64,000 nt of DNA from JBGOTP01 sp963717075 (GCA_963717075.1 CAVQVI010000027.1:496001-560000); one strand, 5' to 3'. Counted from the first letter of the stretch, positions 34,626-44,811 are shown. The notes: generated by a model from the letters alone, not told the origin. Numbers and translations: made by a program.

Positions 34626-36266
34626 CTACGCAACCGATTCCGCCCTGGACCTGGGTACGTGTGCCGTCTTGTGTTGATAGCTCGCCTCGACGAAGGCGGC
34701 AAAAAGCGGATGCGGCCGCGTCGGCTTCGATTGGAACTCGGGATGGAACTGCACGGCGAGGTACCACGGATGACCCGGCAGTTCCGCGATCTCGACGAAC
34801 TTGCCATCGGGCGAGCGCCCCGATATCTTCAAGCCGCGCTCAGTCAATTGTCGTTCGTACTGACAATTGAACTCGAAGCGGTGGCGATGGCGCTCGCTGA
34901 TCGTAGACGCGCCGTAGACGCGCTGCGCGAGGGAGCCCGGGGCGAGTTCGCAGACATAGGCTCCGAGCCGCATCGTGCCTCCGAGGTCGTCCACCCCGAG
35001 AAGATCGCGCAGCTTGTAAATCAACTTGGTCGGCGTGTCTGGTGCGCACTCCGTCGAATCGGCCTCCGGCAGCCCGGCGACGTTGCGCGCGAACTCCACG
35101 GTCGCCATTTGAAAGCCGTAGCAGATGCCAAAGTACGGGATGTTCCCTTCGCGTGCCACCTGCGCGGCCTTCATCATGCCGCGTGTGCCGCGATCGCCGA
35201 ATCCGCCCGGAACCAGAATGCCATTGGCGCCATCGAGCAGCGCCGAACCGCCCGGTTCTTCGAGCGCCTCGGCTTCGATCCACTTGATGTTGACCTTGAG
35301 GCGGTGGGCGAAGCCACCATGGTAGAGCGCTTCGTTGAGGCTCTTGTAGGAATCCTCGTACCCGACGTACTTGCCGACGACATGAATGGTGAGGTCGTCG
35401 AGCGGGTTCTTGATCCGGCTGACGAGATCCTCCCAGGCCTCCATGCGCCGCTCGGTCTGCGGCAGGCGCAGGTATTTCAGGATGATGCGATCCAGTCCTT
35501 CCGCACCGAGCACGAGTGGGACTTCGTAGATTGTCGAGACGTCCTTCGCGGTGATGACAGCCTCCTCTGCAACGTCGCAGAAGAGCGCAATCTTCCGCTT
35601 CAGATCGGGATCGAGAAAACGATCCGTTCGGCAGAGAAGGATATCAGGCTGAATGCCGATCGAACGAAGGTCACGCACGCTGTGCTGTGTCGGCTTGGTC
35701 TTGAGTTCGCCGGCCGCGCCAATGAACGGCACGAGGGTCAAGTGGACGTACAGCGCGTTGTCGCGTCCGACGTCCTGTCGGAACTGCCGGATGGCCTCGA
35801 GAAATGGCAGGCTCTCGATGTCGCCAACCGTGCCGCCGATTTCCACGAGCGCGATGTCCACGTTCTTCGACGCCTCGCGGATGGCGTCTTTGATTTCGTT
35901 CGTGATATGGGGAATCACCTGAACGGTGCGGCCGAGATAGTCGCCGCGCCGCTCTTTTTGGATCACGCTCTGATAGATCTTGCCGGTGGTCCAGTTGGAG
36001 TGCCTCGCCGTCTTCGTGTTGGTGAAACGCTCATAGTGGCCGAGATCGAGGTCGGTCTCGGCGCCATCGTCGGTCACGTACACCTCGCCATGCTGGTACG
36101 GGCTCATCGTCCCCGGATCCACGTTGATGTACGGGTCGAACTTCTGCAGCGTGACGGTGTAGCCATGGCCCTCGAGCAAGGCGCCGATGGAGGCCGCCGC
36201 GAGCCCCTTGCCGAGGGACGACACCACGCCGCCAGTCACGAAAATGTATTTGGTGTTGGACATCAT
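34626..36266 (-). CDS. pyrG: CTP synthase
   Basis: A 546-residue enzyme. The N-terminal synthetase domain has KYIFVTGGVVSSLGKGLAAA, KFDPYINVDPGTMSPYQHG, DLDLGHYERF and RGDYLGRTVQVIPHITNEI. The C-terminal glutaminase has GGFGDRGTRGMM, GICYGFQMATVEFAR with the nucleophilic Cys and VQFHPEFQSKP with the His-x-Glu pair. It makes CTP, needed here also for CMP-Kdo by the upstream kdsB, whose stop overlaps the pyrG start (TGATG). Either of two adjacent ATGs (36266 or 36263) could be used. Confidence 0.95.
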   Translation of the reverse strand: MMSNTKYIFVTGGVVSSLGKGLAAASIGALLEGHGYTVTLQKFDPYINVDPGTMSPYQHGEVYVTDDGAETDLDLGHYERFTNTKTARHSNWTTGKIYQSVIQKERRGDYLGRTVQVIPHITNEIKDAIREASKNVDIALVEIGGTVGDIESLPFLEAIRQFRQDVGRDNALYVHLTLVPFIGAAGELKTKPTQHSVRDLRSIGIQPDILLCRTDRFLDPDLKRKIALFCDVAEEAVITAKDVSTIYEVPLVLGAEGLDRIILKYLRLPQTERRMEAWEDLVSRIKNPLDDLTIHVVGKYVGYEDSYKSLNEALYHGGFAHRLKVNIKWIEAEALEEPGGSALLDGANGILVPGGFGDRGTRGMMKAAQVAREGNIPYFGICYGFQMATVEFARNVAGLPEADSTECAPDTPTKLIYKLRDLLGVDDLGGTMRLGAYVCELAPGSLAQRVYGASTISERHRHRFEFNCQYERQLTERGLKISGRSPDGKFVEIAELPGHPWYLAVQFHPEFQSKPTRPHPLFAAFVEASYQHKTAHVPRSRAESVA

Positions 36267-37048
36267 CAACCCGACGCCGGCGCCGCCAGCAGTCGGCGCA
36301 CCTCTTCGAGATCTTCCGGAGTGTCTACGCCAATCGAATCGTACGCCGTCTCCACGGCCCGAATACGAATGCCATGTTCGAGCGCCCGCAGTTGTTCGAG
36401 TGCCTCGGCACGCTCGAGCGGCGTCTGTTCGAGCGACGCCAGCACGAGCAGCGTGCTTCGGCGGTACGCGTACAGGCCGACATGTCTGTACATGGGCGGC
36501 CATCCGCCACGGGGATCCCGCGCAAACGGGATGGGGGCACGTGAAAAATAGAGCGCGAATCCACCGCGATCGAGCACGATCTTGACTACATTCGCGTTGG
36601 TGAGTTCGGACGGCTGCTCGATGCGTCGATAGAGCGTCGTCATCAGAATCGACGGATCGGCCAAGGGCCTCACCGCTTCCGTGATGGCCCTCGGGTCGAG
36701 CAGTGGCTCATCGCCCTGCACGTTGACGACGACGTCACAGTCGAGCGTTGCGGCAACTTCGGCGAGGCGGTCGGTGCCCGTCTGATGATCCACGCGGGTG
36801 AGGCGGACGTTGCCGCCAAAATCGTTGACCGTCGTCGCAATGCGCAGATCGTCGGTGGCGACGATGACGCGAGACACGATTGGCGAGGCCTCGGCGCGCC
36901 GGTACACGTGTTCGATCATCGGACGACCGTCGATGCGCGCCAGCGGCTTGCCGGGGAATCGCGTGGAGGCGAATCGAGCGGGGATGACTGCGACGACTTG
37001 CAACGGAGGAGTGTTATCGACCGCGGAACCAGTCGATGCAGGGTGCAC
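36266..37048 (-). CDS. kdsB: CMP-Kdo synthetase
   Basis: A 260-residue nucleotidyltransferase that activates Kdo with CTP. It shows VVAVIPARFASTRFPGKPLA (nucleotide loop), RRAEASPIVSRVIVATDD, VNVQGDEPLLDP with the metal-binding Asp, NANVVKIVLDRGGFALYFSR, MYRHVGLYAYRRSTL and VDTPEDLEEVRRLL. The N-terminal 17 residues before VVAVIPARF are extra relative to other KdsB. The GTG start has an extended -10 five bases upstream. Confidence 0.94.
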   Translation of the reverse strand: MHPASTGSAVDNTPPLQVVAVIPARFASTRFPGKPLARIDGRPMIEHVYRRAEASPIVSRVIVATDDLRIATTVNDFGGNVRLTRVDHQTGTDRLAEVAATLDCDVVVNVQGDEPLLDPRAITEAVRPLADPSILMTTLYRRIEQPSELTNANVVKIVLDRGGFALYFSRAPIPFARDPRGGWPPMYRHVGLYAYRRSTLLVLASLEQTPLERAEALEQLRALEHGIRIRAVETAYDSIGVDTPEDLEEVRRLLAAPASG

Positions 37049-37053
37049 GACGA

Positions 37054-37077
37054 ATCATAGCACAGTCGTGCTACGAT
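37054..37077. promoter_or_regulatory. Palindromic bidirectional promoter (kdsB / GspC-like gene)
   Basis: ATCATAGCAC and GTGCTACGAT are arms of an imperfect palindrome with a 4-base centre. On the minus strand it reads TGCTATGAT (-10 at 37059-37054), 5 nt from the kdsB GTG. On the plus strand it reads TGCTACGAT (-10 at 37072-37077), 13 nt before the ATG at 37091. Both directions thus have an extended -10. Confidence 0.55.
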
Positions 37078-37090
37078 CACGGCGTCATCG

Positions 37091-37633
37091 ATGAACTTCA
37101 AGCGGATCTTCGCGCTCGTGGCCATCGCGGGTGGGATTGTCGCGCTGGTGACATCGGCCGCAACGACAGGTCGTCGTCCCATCGCGCCGCCGTCCATCAG
37201 TGGCGCTCCATCGGCCGCGGCCGAGACGAGTGGCGCCGCGCTTGCCGAGGAAATTGCGCGTCTTCGAGAGCGCCTGCATCCCACGACGCCGCCGCAGCGC
37301 CCGGCTCGCAACCTCTTTCAGTTCAGCGCGACGCGGGCGACGCGTCCGCCCACAGTGCCCCAACCGATCGCGGTGGCGCCTGACACACCGACGGAAATCC
37401 CGGCGACGTTGCCTCCGCTGTTCGCACTCATCGGTATTGCCGAGGACTCTGCGGCGGACGCCGCCGGCAGTCCGGTCCGGACAGCGATCATCGCTGGACT
37501 CGGCGGTCTGTTTCTCGCGAAAGAGGGGGACGCCATCGCATCGGGCTATCGCGTACTGACGATCTCCAATGACGCTGTGGAGTTGATCGATGTCGAGCGC
37601 TCGGCGACAGTGCACCTCACCCTGAAGAAATAG
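37091..37633 (+). CDS. GspC/PilP-like membrane protein
   Basis: A 180-residue protein with one N-terminal membrane helix (FALVAIAGGIVALVTSAA). A linker follows and then RNLFQFSATRA, LPPLFALIGIAEDSA, LGGLFLAKEGDAIASGYRVL and SNDAVELIDVERS. The sequence of blocks (an RNxF box, an LIGIAE strand, KEGD and DAVEL) resembles the small beta domain of GspC and PilP, which connects inner-membrane secretion parts to a secretin. No other type II secretion gene lies nearby. The role is inferred from shape only. It is divergent from kdsB. Confidence 0.55.
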   Translation: MNFKRIFALVAIAGGIVALVTSAATTGRRPIAPPSISGAPSAAAETSGAALAEEIARLRERLHPTTPPQRPARNLFQFSATRATRPPTVPQPIAVAPDTPTEIPATLPPLFALIGIAEDSAADAAGSPVRTAIIAGLGGLFLAKEGDAIASGYRVLTISNDAVELIDVERSATVHLTLKK

Positions 37634-37652
37634 ATTGCCTGTCGGCCAGACT

Positions 37653-37677
37653 CGTAGCCCGACCCGTGGGCCGGGCG
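37653..37677. repeat. REP-like palindrome, single unit, cluster 3
   Basis: A single, more diverged unit with CGTAGCCCGACCC and GGGCCGGGCG arms, located between the GspC-like gene and the lipid kinase start. Confidence 0.7.
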
Positions 37678-37681
37678 TTCA

Positions 37682-38563
37682 ATGATCACCGTCATCATCA
37701 ATCCCATCTCTGGTGGCGCTCCACTCGGCGTCGCACGCACACGCGCAGAACTGGCCTCGACAGTCCTCTCCTCGTTTGGTGAAGCGGCCGAGATCTTCGT
37801 CACCGAGCGGAAAGGGCATGCGCGGGACCTGGCTCATGGTGCTATCAACCGAGGTGCTCGCCTTGTCATCGCCTGGGGTGGTGACGGCACGATGAACGAA
37901 GTGGCGTCGGCGCTCGCCTTCGGGCAGACGCCCCTCGCACTCGTACCAGCCGGCTCCGGTAATGGCCTCGCGCGCGAGTTGGGCATCAACCGTCGGCCGG
38001 AGCGCGCCATTGCAGACGCCATTGGCGCGACTGCCCGCACGATCGACGCCGGCGAATTGGGGGGGCGACTGTTCTTCAATATCGCCGGCGTTGGATTCGA
38101 TGCGCACGTGGCGGCTTGTCTCGATCGCGACACCTCGGGCCCCCGCGGATTCGGCGCGTATGCGCGAATCGTGGCGCGCGAATTGTGGGCGTACCGATCC
38201 GCGGCCTACCGGATCGATGGCCGGGTGACCGGCCGCCGAGTGCTGCTCGTCACGCTGGCCAATTCGTCGCAATTCGGCAACGGCGCTCGCATCGCCCCGG
38301 CCGCGCGTCTGGATGACGGACGGCTCGACCTCGTGCTGTTCGAGGAATCGTCGCGACTATCGACCGTGCTGGCGGTACCTCGACTCTTCACAGGCGGATT
38401 ATCCGAACTCCGTGGCGCGGCAACGCGGCAGATCGAACGCATCGCCATCGAAAGCGGAAGCGAAGGTCCGATGACTTTTCACGTGGATGGCGAACCGGTG
38501 CAAGGGGGACCGCGCCTCGAAGGCCGCGTCCACCCCCAAGCGCTGAGAGTGTGTGTCCGGTAG
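37682..38563 (+). CDS. Diacylglycerol kinase-family lipid kinase
   Basis: A 293-residue protein of the DAGK/sphingosine kinase (YegS/BmrU) family. The catalytic loop is IAWGGDGTMNEVASAL, followed by LALVPAGSGNGLARELG (nucleotide contact) and FFNIAGVGFDAHVAA. The C-terminal beta domain has PAARLDDGRLDLVLFEE and MTFHVDGEPVQGG. It phosphorylates a lipid alcohol with ATP; the natural lipid cannot be told. It stands between two REP clusters, so it is likely a single gene. Confidence 0.88.
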   Translation: MITVIINPISGGAPLGVARTRAELASTVLSSFGEAAEIFVTERKGHARDLAHGAINRGARLVIAWGGDGTMNEVASALAFGQTPLALVPAGSGNGLARELGINRRPERAIADAIGATARTIDAGELGGRLFFNIAGVGFDAHVAACLDRDTSGPRGFGAYARIVARELWAYRSAAYRIDGRVTGRRVLLVTLANSSQFGNGARIAPAARLDDGRLDLVLFEESSRLSTVLAVPRLFTGGLSELRGAATRQIERIAIESGSEGPMTFHVDGEPVQGGPRLEGRVHPQALRVCVR

Positions 38564-38585
38564 AGCCGGCGTCAACTGCGGGACA

Positions 38586-38643
38586 CGTAGGCCCGAGCTT
38601 CAGCTCGGGCGAGACTCACGCCCGACCGAAGGTCGGGCCTACG
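38586..38643. repeat. REP-like palindrome pair, cluster 4
   Basis: Facing units at 38586-38611 (variant CCCGAGCTTCAGCTCGGG) and 38619-38643. The right unit includes the stop codon of serA (TAG of CGTAGG on the minus strand). Confidence 0.85.
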
Positions 38644-40279
38644 GCTCCGGCAGCGGAATCGCGGTGATCGTTGTTAGGTGCTCGTTGGCAATCGTACAGA
38701 TCCACGCCTCGCGCACGGCGGCGACCTGGCGGATCGCCTCTGCCGCGGCATTGAGCGCCGCTGGCGCGCTGTCTTCCTCGTCCACATTGACCACACCGAT
38801 CGCGCCGGTTTCGTTCCGGCCAAGCGCGAAGTTCGCAATGTTCACGCGATGGCGACCCAGAATCGTCCCAACCTCGCCGATGACACCCGGTTGATCGTCG
38901 TTGCTGATGATCAACATCGTACCTGCCAGAGGCGCTTCCACCGCAATGCCGTGGACCGAGACCAGGCGCGGGCTGTTCGGCTCGAACACCGTGCCTTCCA
39001 CCCAGCGTTCGCCGGTGTCTGTGTGTACCTTCAACGACACGAGACTGGTATAGTGCCGCGAGCGCGTGCTTCGCGTCTCGACAATTTCCACCCCACGCTC
39101 CCGGGCGGCGGCGCGAGCGTTCACGATCGACACGCCGCTTGAAAGAATGGGGCGGAGCACGCCCGCGGCCGCACTCGCACCGAGGATGTCGGTGCCGCGA
39201 CTCTCGGCCAGCGCGCCGTAGTAGCGCAGTCCGATTGTGTGGATGCGTGCCAGGCCCAGCTGCGACACGATGGCCGCGAGCGACTCGCTGAGGCGAATCC
39301 AGGGCCGCAGCCGCTCGAGTTCGACTGGTTGAATCGAGGGGAAATTGACCGCGTTGCGCACCACGCCGTCGCGGAGGAAGTCGCGCACCGCCGCCGCCGT
39401 GTCGAGACCGACAAGTTCCTGTGCTTCCTCGGTTGATGCGGCGATGTGCGGTGTGGCGACGACCTGAGGCATTTGGGCGAGCTCCCAATCGGTAGGCGGC
39501 TCCTTTTCGAGAACATCCAACGCCGCAGCCGCCACCACGCCAGACTGAATGGCCCGTTTCAGCGCGGCCTCGTCAATCAGTTCGCCCCGCGCGGTATTGA
39601 TGATGCGCAGACCAGGCTTGACGCGTGCGAAGCGCGCGTCGTTGAACAGGTGCTTGGTTTCTGGTGTGGCGGGCAGGTGCAACGTCAGGAAGTCCGCCGC
39701 TGCGCAAACCTCGTCGAGCGTGAGGAGTTCCACGCCGACGCTCTCGGCGATCTCCTTGGAGATGAACGGATCGTGTGCGATCGTTCGCATTCCGAACGAA
39801 CGGGCGCGGTGCGCGACCTCCTGCCCGATGCGACCGAGGCCGAGGATCCCCAAGGTTTTTCCCCGAAGCTCGGTGCCGAGAAACCTCTTCTTCTCCCATT
39901 TGCCGGCCTTCATGGCGTGATCGGCTGCTGGAATCATGCGCGCCGTCGCCAGCATGAGCGCGCAGGTGTGCTCCGCCACGCTGATGCTGTTCGCTCCCGG
40001 CGCGTTGACCACGACAATTCCGCGCCCGCTGGCCGCGGCAACGTCGATGTTGTCGACGCCGGTGCCCGCCCGACCGATAATGCGCAGCCTCGACGCCGAC
40101 TCGAGAAGGTCGGCGGTCACTTTCGTCGCGCTGCGAACGAGCAGTCCGTCTGCATCCGCAAGGTCGTTCGCGAGGTCGGCTGGGCTTCTGCCACTCCTGG
40201 CATCGATCTGCCATCCGGCTTCCGCGCGCAACAGTTCAACAGCCGATTCCGGCAGGTCGTCGGCGACGATGATTTTCAT
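38639..40279 (-). CDS. serA: D-3-phosphoglycerate dehydrogenase, long (ASB-ACT) form
   Basis: A 546-residue enzyme for the first step of serine synthesis. The NAD domain has GRAGTGVDNIDVAAASGRG, GKTLGILGLGRIGQEVAHRA, INTARGELIDEAAL (Arg/Glu of the active site) and VATPHIAASTEEAQ with the catalytic His. The C-terminal part is the allosteric substrate-binding domain (about 320-455) and an ACT domain (DDQPGVIGEVGTILGRHRVN), as in the mycobacterial type. The ATG at 40279 gives MKIIVADD; the earlier one is 27 bp upstream. The stop is supplied by a REP palindrome. Confidence 0.95.
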   Translation of the reverse strand: MKIIVADDLPESAVELLRAEAGWQIDARSGRSPADLANDLADADGLLVRSATKVTADLLESASRLRIIGRAGTGVDNIDVAAASGRGIVVVNAPGANSISVAEHTCALMLATARMIPAADHAMKAGKWEKKRFLGTELRGKTLGILGLGRIGQEVAHRARSFGMRTIAHDPFISKEIAESVGVELLTLDEVCAAADFLTLHLPATPETKHLFNDARFARVKPGLRIINTARGELIDEAALKRAIQSGVVAAAALDVLEKEPPTDWELAQMPQVVATPHIAASTEEAQELVGLDTAAAVRDFLRDGVVRNAVNFPSIQPVELERLRPWIRLSESLAAIVSQLGLARIHTIGLRYYGALAESRGTDILGASAAAGVLRPILSSGVSIVNARAAARERGVEIVETRSTRSRHYTSLVSLKVHTDTGERWVEGTVFEPNSPRLVSVHGIAVEAPLAGTMLIISNDDQPGVIGEVGTILGRHRVNIANFALGRNETGAIGVVNVDEEDSAPAALNAAAEAIRQVAAVREAWICTIANEHLTTITAIPLPEP

Positions 40280-40375
40280 AAAGGGGATCCGCCTGTGTGC
40301 GGGCAAATGGCCGAGGAATTACCGAAATCCTGACTGCCGCAGCTGAGAGCCGAGAGCGGCAGGCTACAGAGTGTC

Positions 40376-40873
40376 TCAATGAACCTGCAGAGTGCGTATG
40401 TAATTGACGATGCTCCACATTTCCTGAGCGGTCATCTTGCTGGCAAACCCCTTCATGGCCGTGTTCTTGGAGCCGTCCTTGATCAACGTATAGATTTCCC
40501 CGTCGCTCGCCCCATGCTCCCAGGTGCCGTCGGTCAGGTCCGCTGGCGGCGGCTTCAATTGGGCAGCACTCTTGCCGTCGCCCGCACCCGTCACTCCGTG
40601 GCAAGACACGCACTGTCTCTCGAAAAGCGCTTTCCCGGCGGCTATCGATGCGGGGGTCGACTTGACCGGGTTGCTCAAGGTTGCCGCGTCAGCGTGCGCG
40701 TGCTCGCCCCGGTGCTGCTCGTCGGCGGTCGCCGGCTTCGCCTGGCCGGCGTCCATCGCCGCTCCAGAAACCAATGACCATCCAGCGACCGTCAGCGCGC
40801 AGGTCAAGAGCGCAGCGCGTGAGGTGAGCGTCGCCGGCCTCGGGTTGGTCAGGGTCATGAGAAGGACCTTCAT
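40376..40873 (-). CDS. Exported monohaem c-type cytochrome
   Basis: A 165-residue protein with an N-terminal membrane/signal segment (AALLTCALTVAGWSLVSGAA), an His-rich linker (EQHRGEHAHADA) and a class I cytochrome c domain. The haem is bound at CVSCHG (CxxCH, about residue 96-100) in the context FERQCVSCHGVTGAGDGKSA. The sixth ligand is likely the Met in TAMKGFASKM, and WSIVNYIRTL is the C-terminal helix. It is a probable soluble or anchored electron carrier. It is divergent from icd, with overlapping -10 boxes between them. Confidence 0.88.
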   Translation of the reverse strand: MKVLLMTLTNPRPATLTSRAALLTCALTVAGWSLVSGAAMDAGQAKPATADEQHRGEHAHADAATLSNPVKSTPASIAAGKALFERQCVSCHGVTGAGDGKSAAQLKPPPADLTDGTWEHGASDGEIYTLIKDGSKNTAMKGFASKMTAQEMWSIVNYIRTLQVH

Positions 40874-40908
40874 CTTTTCTATCGCGCGGATGTTGAGGCG
40901 CTCGCTAC

Positions 40909-40916
40909 AGTATAAT
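40909..40916. promoter_or_regulatory. Overlapping divergent -10 boxes (cytochrome c / icd)
   Basis: AGTATAAT reads TATAAT on the plus strand (40911-40916) and TATACT on the minus strand (40914-40909). The minus direction gives a leader of about 30 nt to the cytochrome gene; the plus direction gives about 165 nt to icd. No good -35 on either side. Confidence 0.35.
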
Positions 40917-41087
40917 CCCGAGGTTTTGATCCTTGGGCGTGTGCGAATATGCGTTCGCCCTGTCGTGGTGCAAACCGCTAAAACATTCCAAATGACGCAG
41001 TGCGGAGGCGTACAGACAATGCTTTTCCACAGAGTTTTCCACAGTACCTGTGAGAATCGCCTGACTCGTTCGGGGGACCTGACCTAA

Positions 41088-42398
<1,311 letters not shown>

Positions 42399-42407
42399 CA
42401 GCGACTT

Positions 42408-42539
42408 AGCCACGAAAGCACGAAACCACAAACGAGCCACGAACGCACAAAACATCGACCGCGGAACTCGCAGAACCACGCAGGGATCCCCTTTTGATCT
42501 CTGCGGATCTCTGTGTGCTCTGCGGTGATCGTCGTGGCT
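42408..42539. repeat. CACGAA/GATCTCTGCG-type repeat element between icd and mdh
   Basis: The segment is enclosed by AGCCACGA (42408-42415) and its reverse complement TCGTGGCT (42532-42539). Inside are several CACGAA/CACAAA units, then a hairpin of CAGGGATC and GATCTCTG with a 7-nt loop, and CTCTG/CTGCG tracts. No coding potential. It could act as a terminator-like or processing structure. Confidence 0.6.
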
Positions 42540-42550
42540 GGGAGACGAAG

Positions 42551-43477
42551 ATGAATCGTAAAGTGACCGTCGTTGGGGGAGCGGGAAACGTGGGGGCGAC
42601 CGTGGCCCGTTGCATCGCCGACAAGGAGTTGGCCGATGTCGTCGTCGTGGACATCGCCGACCAGAAGGCCGCTGGCGTCGCGCTCGATATGTTGGAATCG
42701 TGCCCCATTACCGGATCTGACAGCCGTGTGATCGGCGGGTCGGACTATTCACACACGGCGAACTCCGACGTGGTCGTTGTCACCTCCGGCGTGCCGCGCA
42801 AGCCAGGCATGAGCCGGGACGATCTGTTGAACGTGAACTTCGGCATCATGAAAGCCGTGACCGAGCAAATCGTGAAGCATTCGCCGGACTGCATCGTCGT
42901 GCCTGTGGCCAATCCCCTCGATGCGATGTGCCAGGCTGTCTACAAGTTGAGCGGCTTTCCCCGCGAACGCGTCATCGGCATGGCCGGCGTGCTCGACTCT
43001 GCCCGCATGCGCACGTTCATCGCCATGGAACTGAACGTGTCGGTCGAGAACGTTCATGCGTTCGTGCTGGGCGGGCACGGCGACACCATGGTCCCGCTGC
43101 CGCGCTATTCGACGGTGGCGGGCGTGCCGATCACCGAACTGATGTCGAAGGATCGGGTCGACGCGATCTGCAAGCGGACGGCTGATGGCGGTGCCGAGAT
43201 CACCAAGCTCGTGGGCACGAGCGCGTGGTACGCTCCAGGGGCGGCGGCCGCCGAGATGGTGGAGTGCATCCTCAAAGACAAGAAGAAGATCCTGCCGTGC
43301 TCGGTGTACCTGCAGGGCGAGTACGGCATCCGCAATCTGTTCGTCGGCGTGCCCGTCAAACTGGGCGCACGCGGCGTGGAGCAGATCATGCAGATCAAGC
43401 TGACGGCAGAAGAGGATGCCGCGCTCAAGAAGTCGGCAGCGGCGGTGAAGGAACTCGTCGACGTCATTCAGGTCTGA
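42551..43477 (+). CDS. mdh: Malate dehydrogenase (LDH-like type)
   Basis: A 308-residue NAD enzyme. It opens with KVTVVGGAGNVGATVARCIA (Rossmann loop), then VVVTSGVPRKPGMSRDDLL with the substrate Arg pair typical of malate enzymes, VVPVANPLDAM, GMAGVLDSARMRTFIA (Asp/Arg) and FVLGGHGDTMVPLPRYS with the catalytic His. It interconverts malate and oxaloacetate. A GGGAG 8 nt before the ATG at 42551 supports that start. Confidence 0.95.
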   Translation: MNRKVTVVGGAGNVGATVARCIADKELADVVVVDIADQKAAGVALDMLESCPITGSDSRVIGGSDYSHTANSDVVVVTSGVPRKPGMSRDDLLNVNFGIMKAVTEQIVKHSPDCIVVPVANPLDAMCQAVYKLSGFPRERVIGMAGVLDSARMRTFIAMELNVSVENVHAFVLGGHGDTMVPLPRYSTVAGVPITELMSKDRVDAICKRTADGGAEITKLVGTSAWYAPGAAAAEMVECILKDKKKILPCSVYLQGEYGIRNLFVGVPVKLGARGVEQIMQIKLTAEEDAALKKSAAAVKELVDVIQV

Positions 43478-43699
43478 GACAGGCAGGGCTCAGAGGGGGA
43501 CAGGGCCCTCAGGCGTGGCCAGGCGCGTGACGCCCGGCCATTTCCCGCCCGGCGGGCCGCGCCCTCAATCCCATCGATGCGTTGCGGCACGAGTAGTGGC
43601 GCGGCATTTGTTCCGAACGAGAGGCGACGGAGGCACTGCGACAGAACCACCTTCGCGTGACCGTGCAGGGGCCCGTGCTTCAGGCGCAAGGGTTCAGCG

Positions 43700-44782
43700 A
43701 TGAATAGAGAGGCTGCACGCGCCTCTCACAGTGCTCGCGTCGCGCTCGACGCGCTGGTGCGCGAATCGCGAACGCCTGGGATCCAGTACCTCGTTATCGA
43801 TGCCGACGGAACTCTCTTCGAGTATGCCGGTGGTTGGGCAGACCTCTCGAGCCATCGTCCGATGACGGTGGACACGACCATGATGGCCTATTCCATGAGC
43901 AAGACGATCACGGCAGCGGCCGTGCTTCAGCTCGTGGAGGCGCGGAAGATCGCACTCGACGACTCCATCGACCGCTATGTCGAATCGCCCTACGGCCCGC
44001 AGGTCACCGTTCGTCACCTGCTGTCGCATACGGCGGGAATACCGAATCCGATCCCCCTCCGGTGGGTCCATACGGTCCAGGACCATGTCGATTTTCGGGA
44101 GGACGCCGCGCTCGCGGCGGTTCTACGGAAGCATGGCCGGCTTTCTGCCACGCCCGGCACCAAGTACGCGTATTCCAACATCGGGTATTGGCTCCTTGGC
44201 CCGATCGTCGAACGTGTCAGTAGCCAGTCGTTCATTGAGTACGTGCGCAACGATGTCCTCGAGCCTCTCGGCATGAAGCCAGAGGCGCTGGGGTACGCCG
44301 TTGTCAACCCGTCGACCCACGCCACGGGCTATCTGGAGAAGTTTTCGCTGGTCAACCTGATCAAGTGGTTCGTCATCGACGCTGCGCTCATCGGCGAGTA
44401 CGAGGGCCCGTGGTTGCAGATCCGCGCGCATTACGCCAACGGACCGGCATTTGGTGGACTCGTGGGCACTGCGAGAGGATTTGCCGCGTTCCTCCAGGAT
44501 CAGCTGCGCCCGCATTCGTGCCTGTTCGACGTTCCGACCCATAACCTGTTCTATGAACCACAACGGACCGGAAAGGGCAGGGCGATCGCCATGACCCTGG
44601 GCTGGCACATCGGCGGGGCGGGCGGCGCTCGTTTCTTCTACAAGGAAGGTGGCGGTGGTGGGTTTCACAGCATGATGCGAATCTACCCAGCGGCCGGCGT
44701 TGGCACCGTGATCATGACCAACGCAACGGGATTCGACGTCCGTCGTGTCCTGGACGCGACCGATCCGGTGTTCGCGAGCTGA
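43700..44782 (+). CDS. Serine hydrolase, beta-lactamase/esterase family
   Basis: A 360-residue class C-like enzyme. The nucleophile motif SxxK is in YSMSKTITAAAVL (about residues 64-70). The YxN motif is YSNIGYWLLGPIVE, and the third box is HIGGAGG, replacing KTG. No clear signal peptide is visible. Members include esterases, D-aminopeptidases and penicillin-binding proteins, so lactam resistance should not be assumed. The 222 bases before it, after mdh, hold no gene that I can see. Confidence 0.85.
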   Translation: MNREAARASHSARVALDALVRESRTPGIQYLVIDADGTLFEYAGGWADLSSHRPMTVDTTMMAYSMSKTITAAAVLQLVEARKIALDDSIDRYVESPYGPQVTVRHLLSHTAGIPNPIPLRWVHTVQDHVDFREDAALAAVLRKHGRLSATPGTKYAYSNIGYWLLGPIVERVSSQSFIEYVRNDVLEPLGMKPEALGYAVVNPSTHATGYLEKFSLVNLIKWFVIDAALIGEYEGPWLQIRAHYANGPAFGGLVGTARGFAAFLQDQLRPHSCLFDVPTHNLFYEPQRTGKGRAIAMTLGWHIGGAGGARFFYKEGGGGGFHSMMRIYPAAGVGTVIMTNATGFDVRRVLDATDPVFAS

Positions 44783-44811
44783 TCGCAGGCAGCGGCGACC
44801 CTGTCGACTGG

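Noticed and set aside
34659..36551. A 630-codon plus-strand reading frame opposite pyrG
   Set aside because: It is an antisense shadow of pyrG, whose motifs and length are complete on the minus strand.
43478..43699. A gene in the gap between mdh and the serine hydrolase
   Set aside because: No frame with a plausible start and protein-like composition; GC-rich tracts only.
43700..44782. Antibiotic-resistance beta-lactamase
   Set aside because: The SxxK and YxN motifs are shared by esterases and peptidases, the third box is HIGG and no signal peptide is clear, so resistance is not supported.
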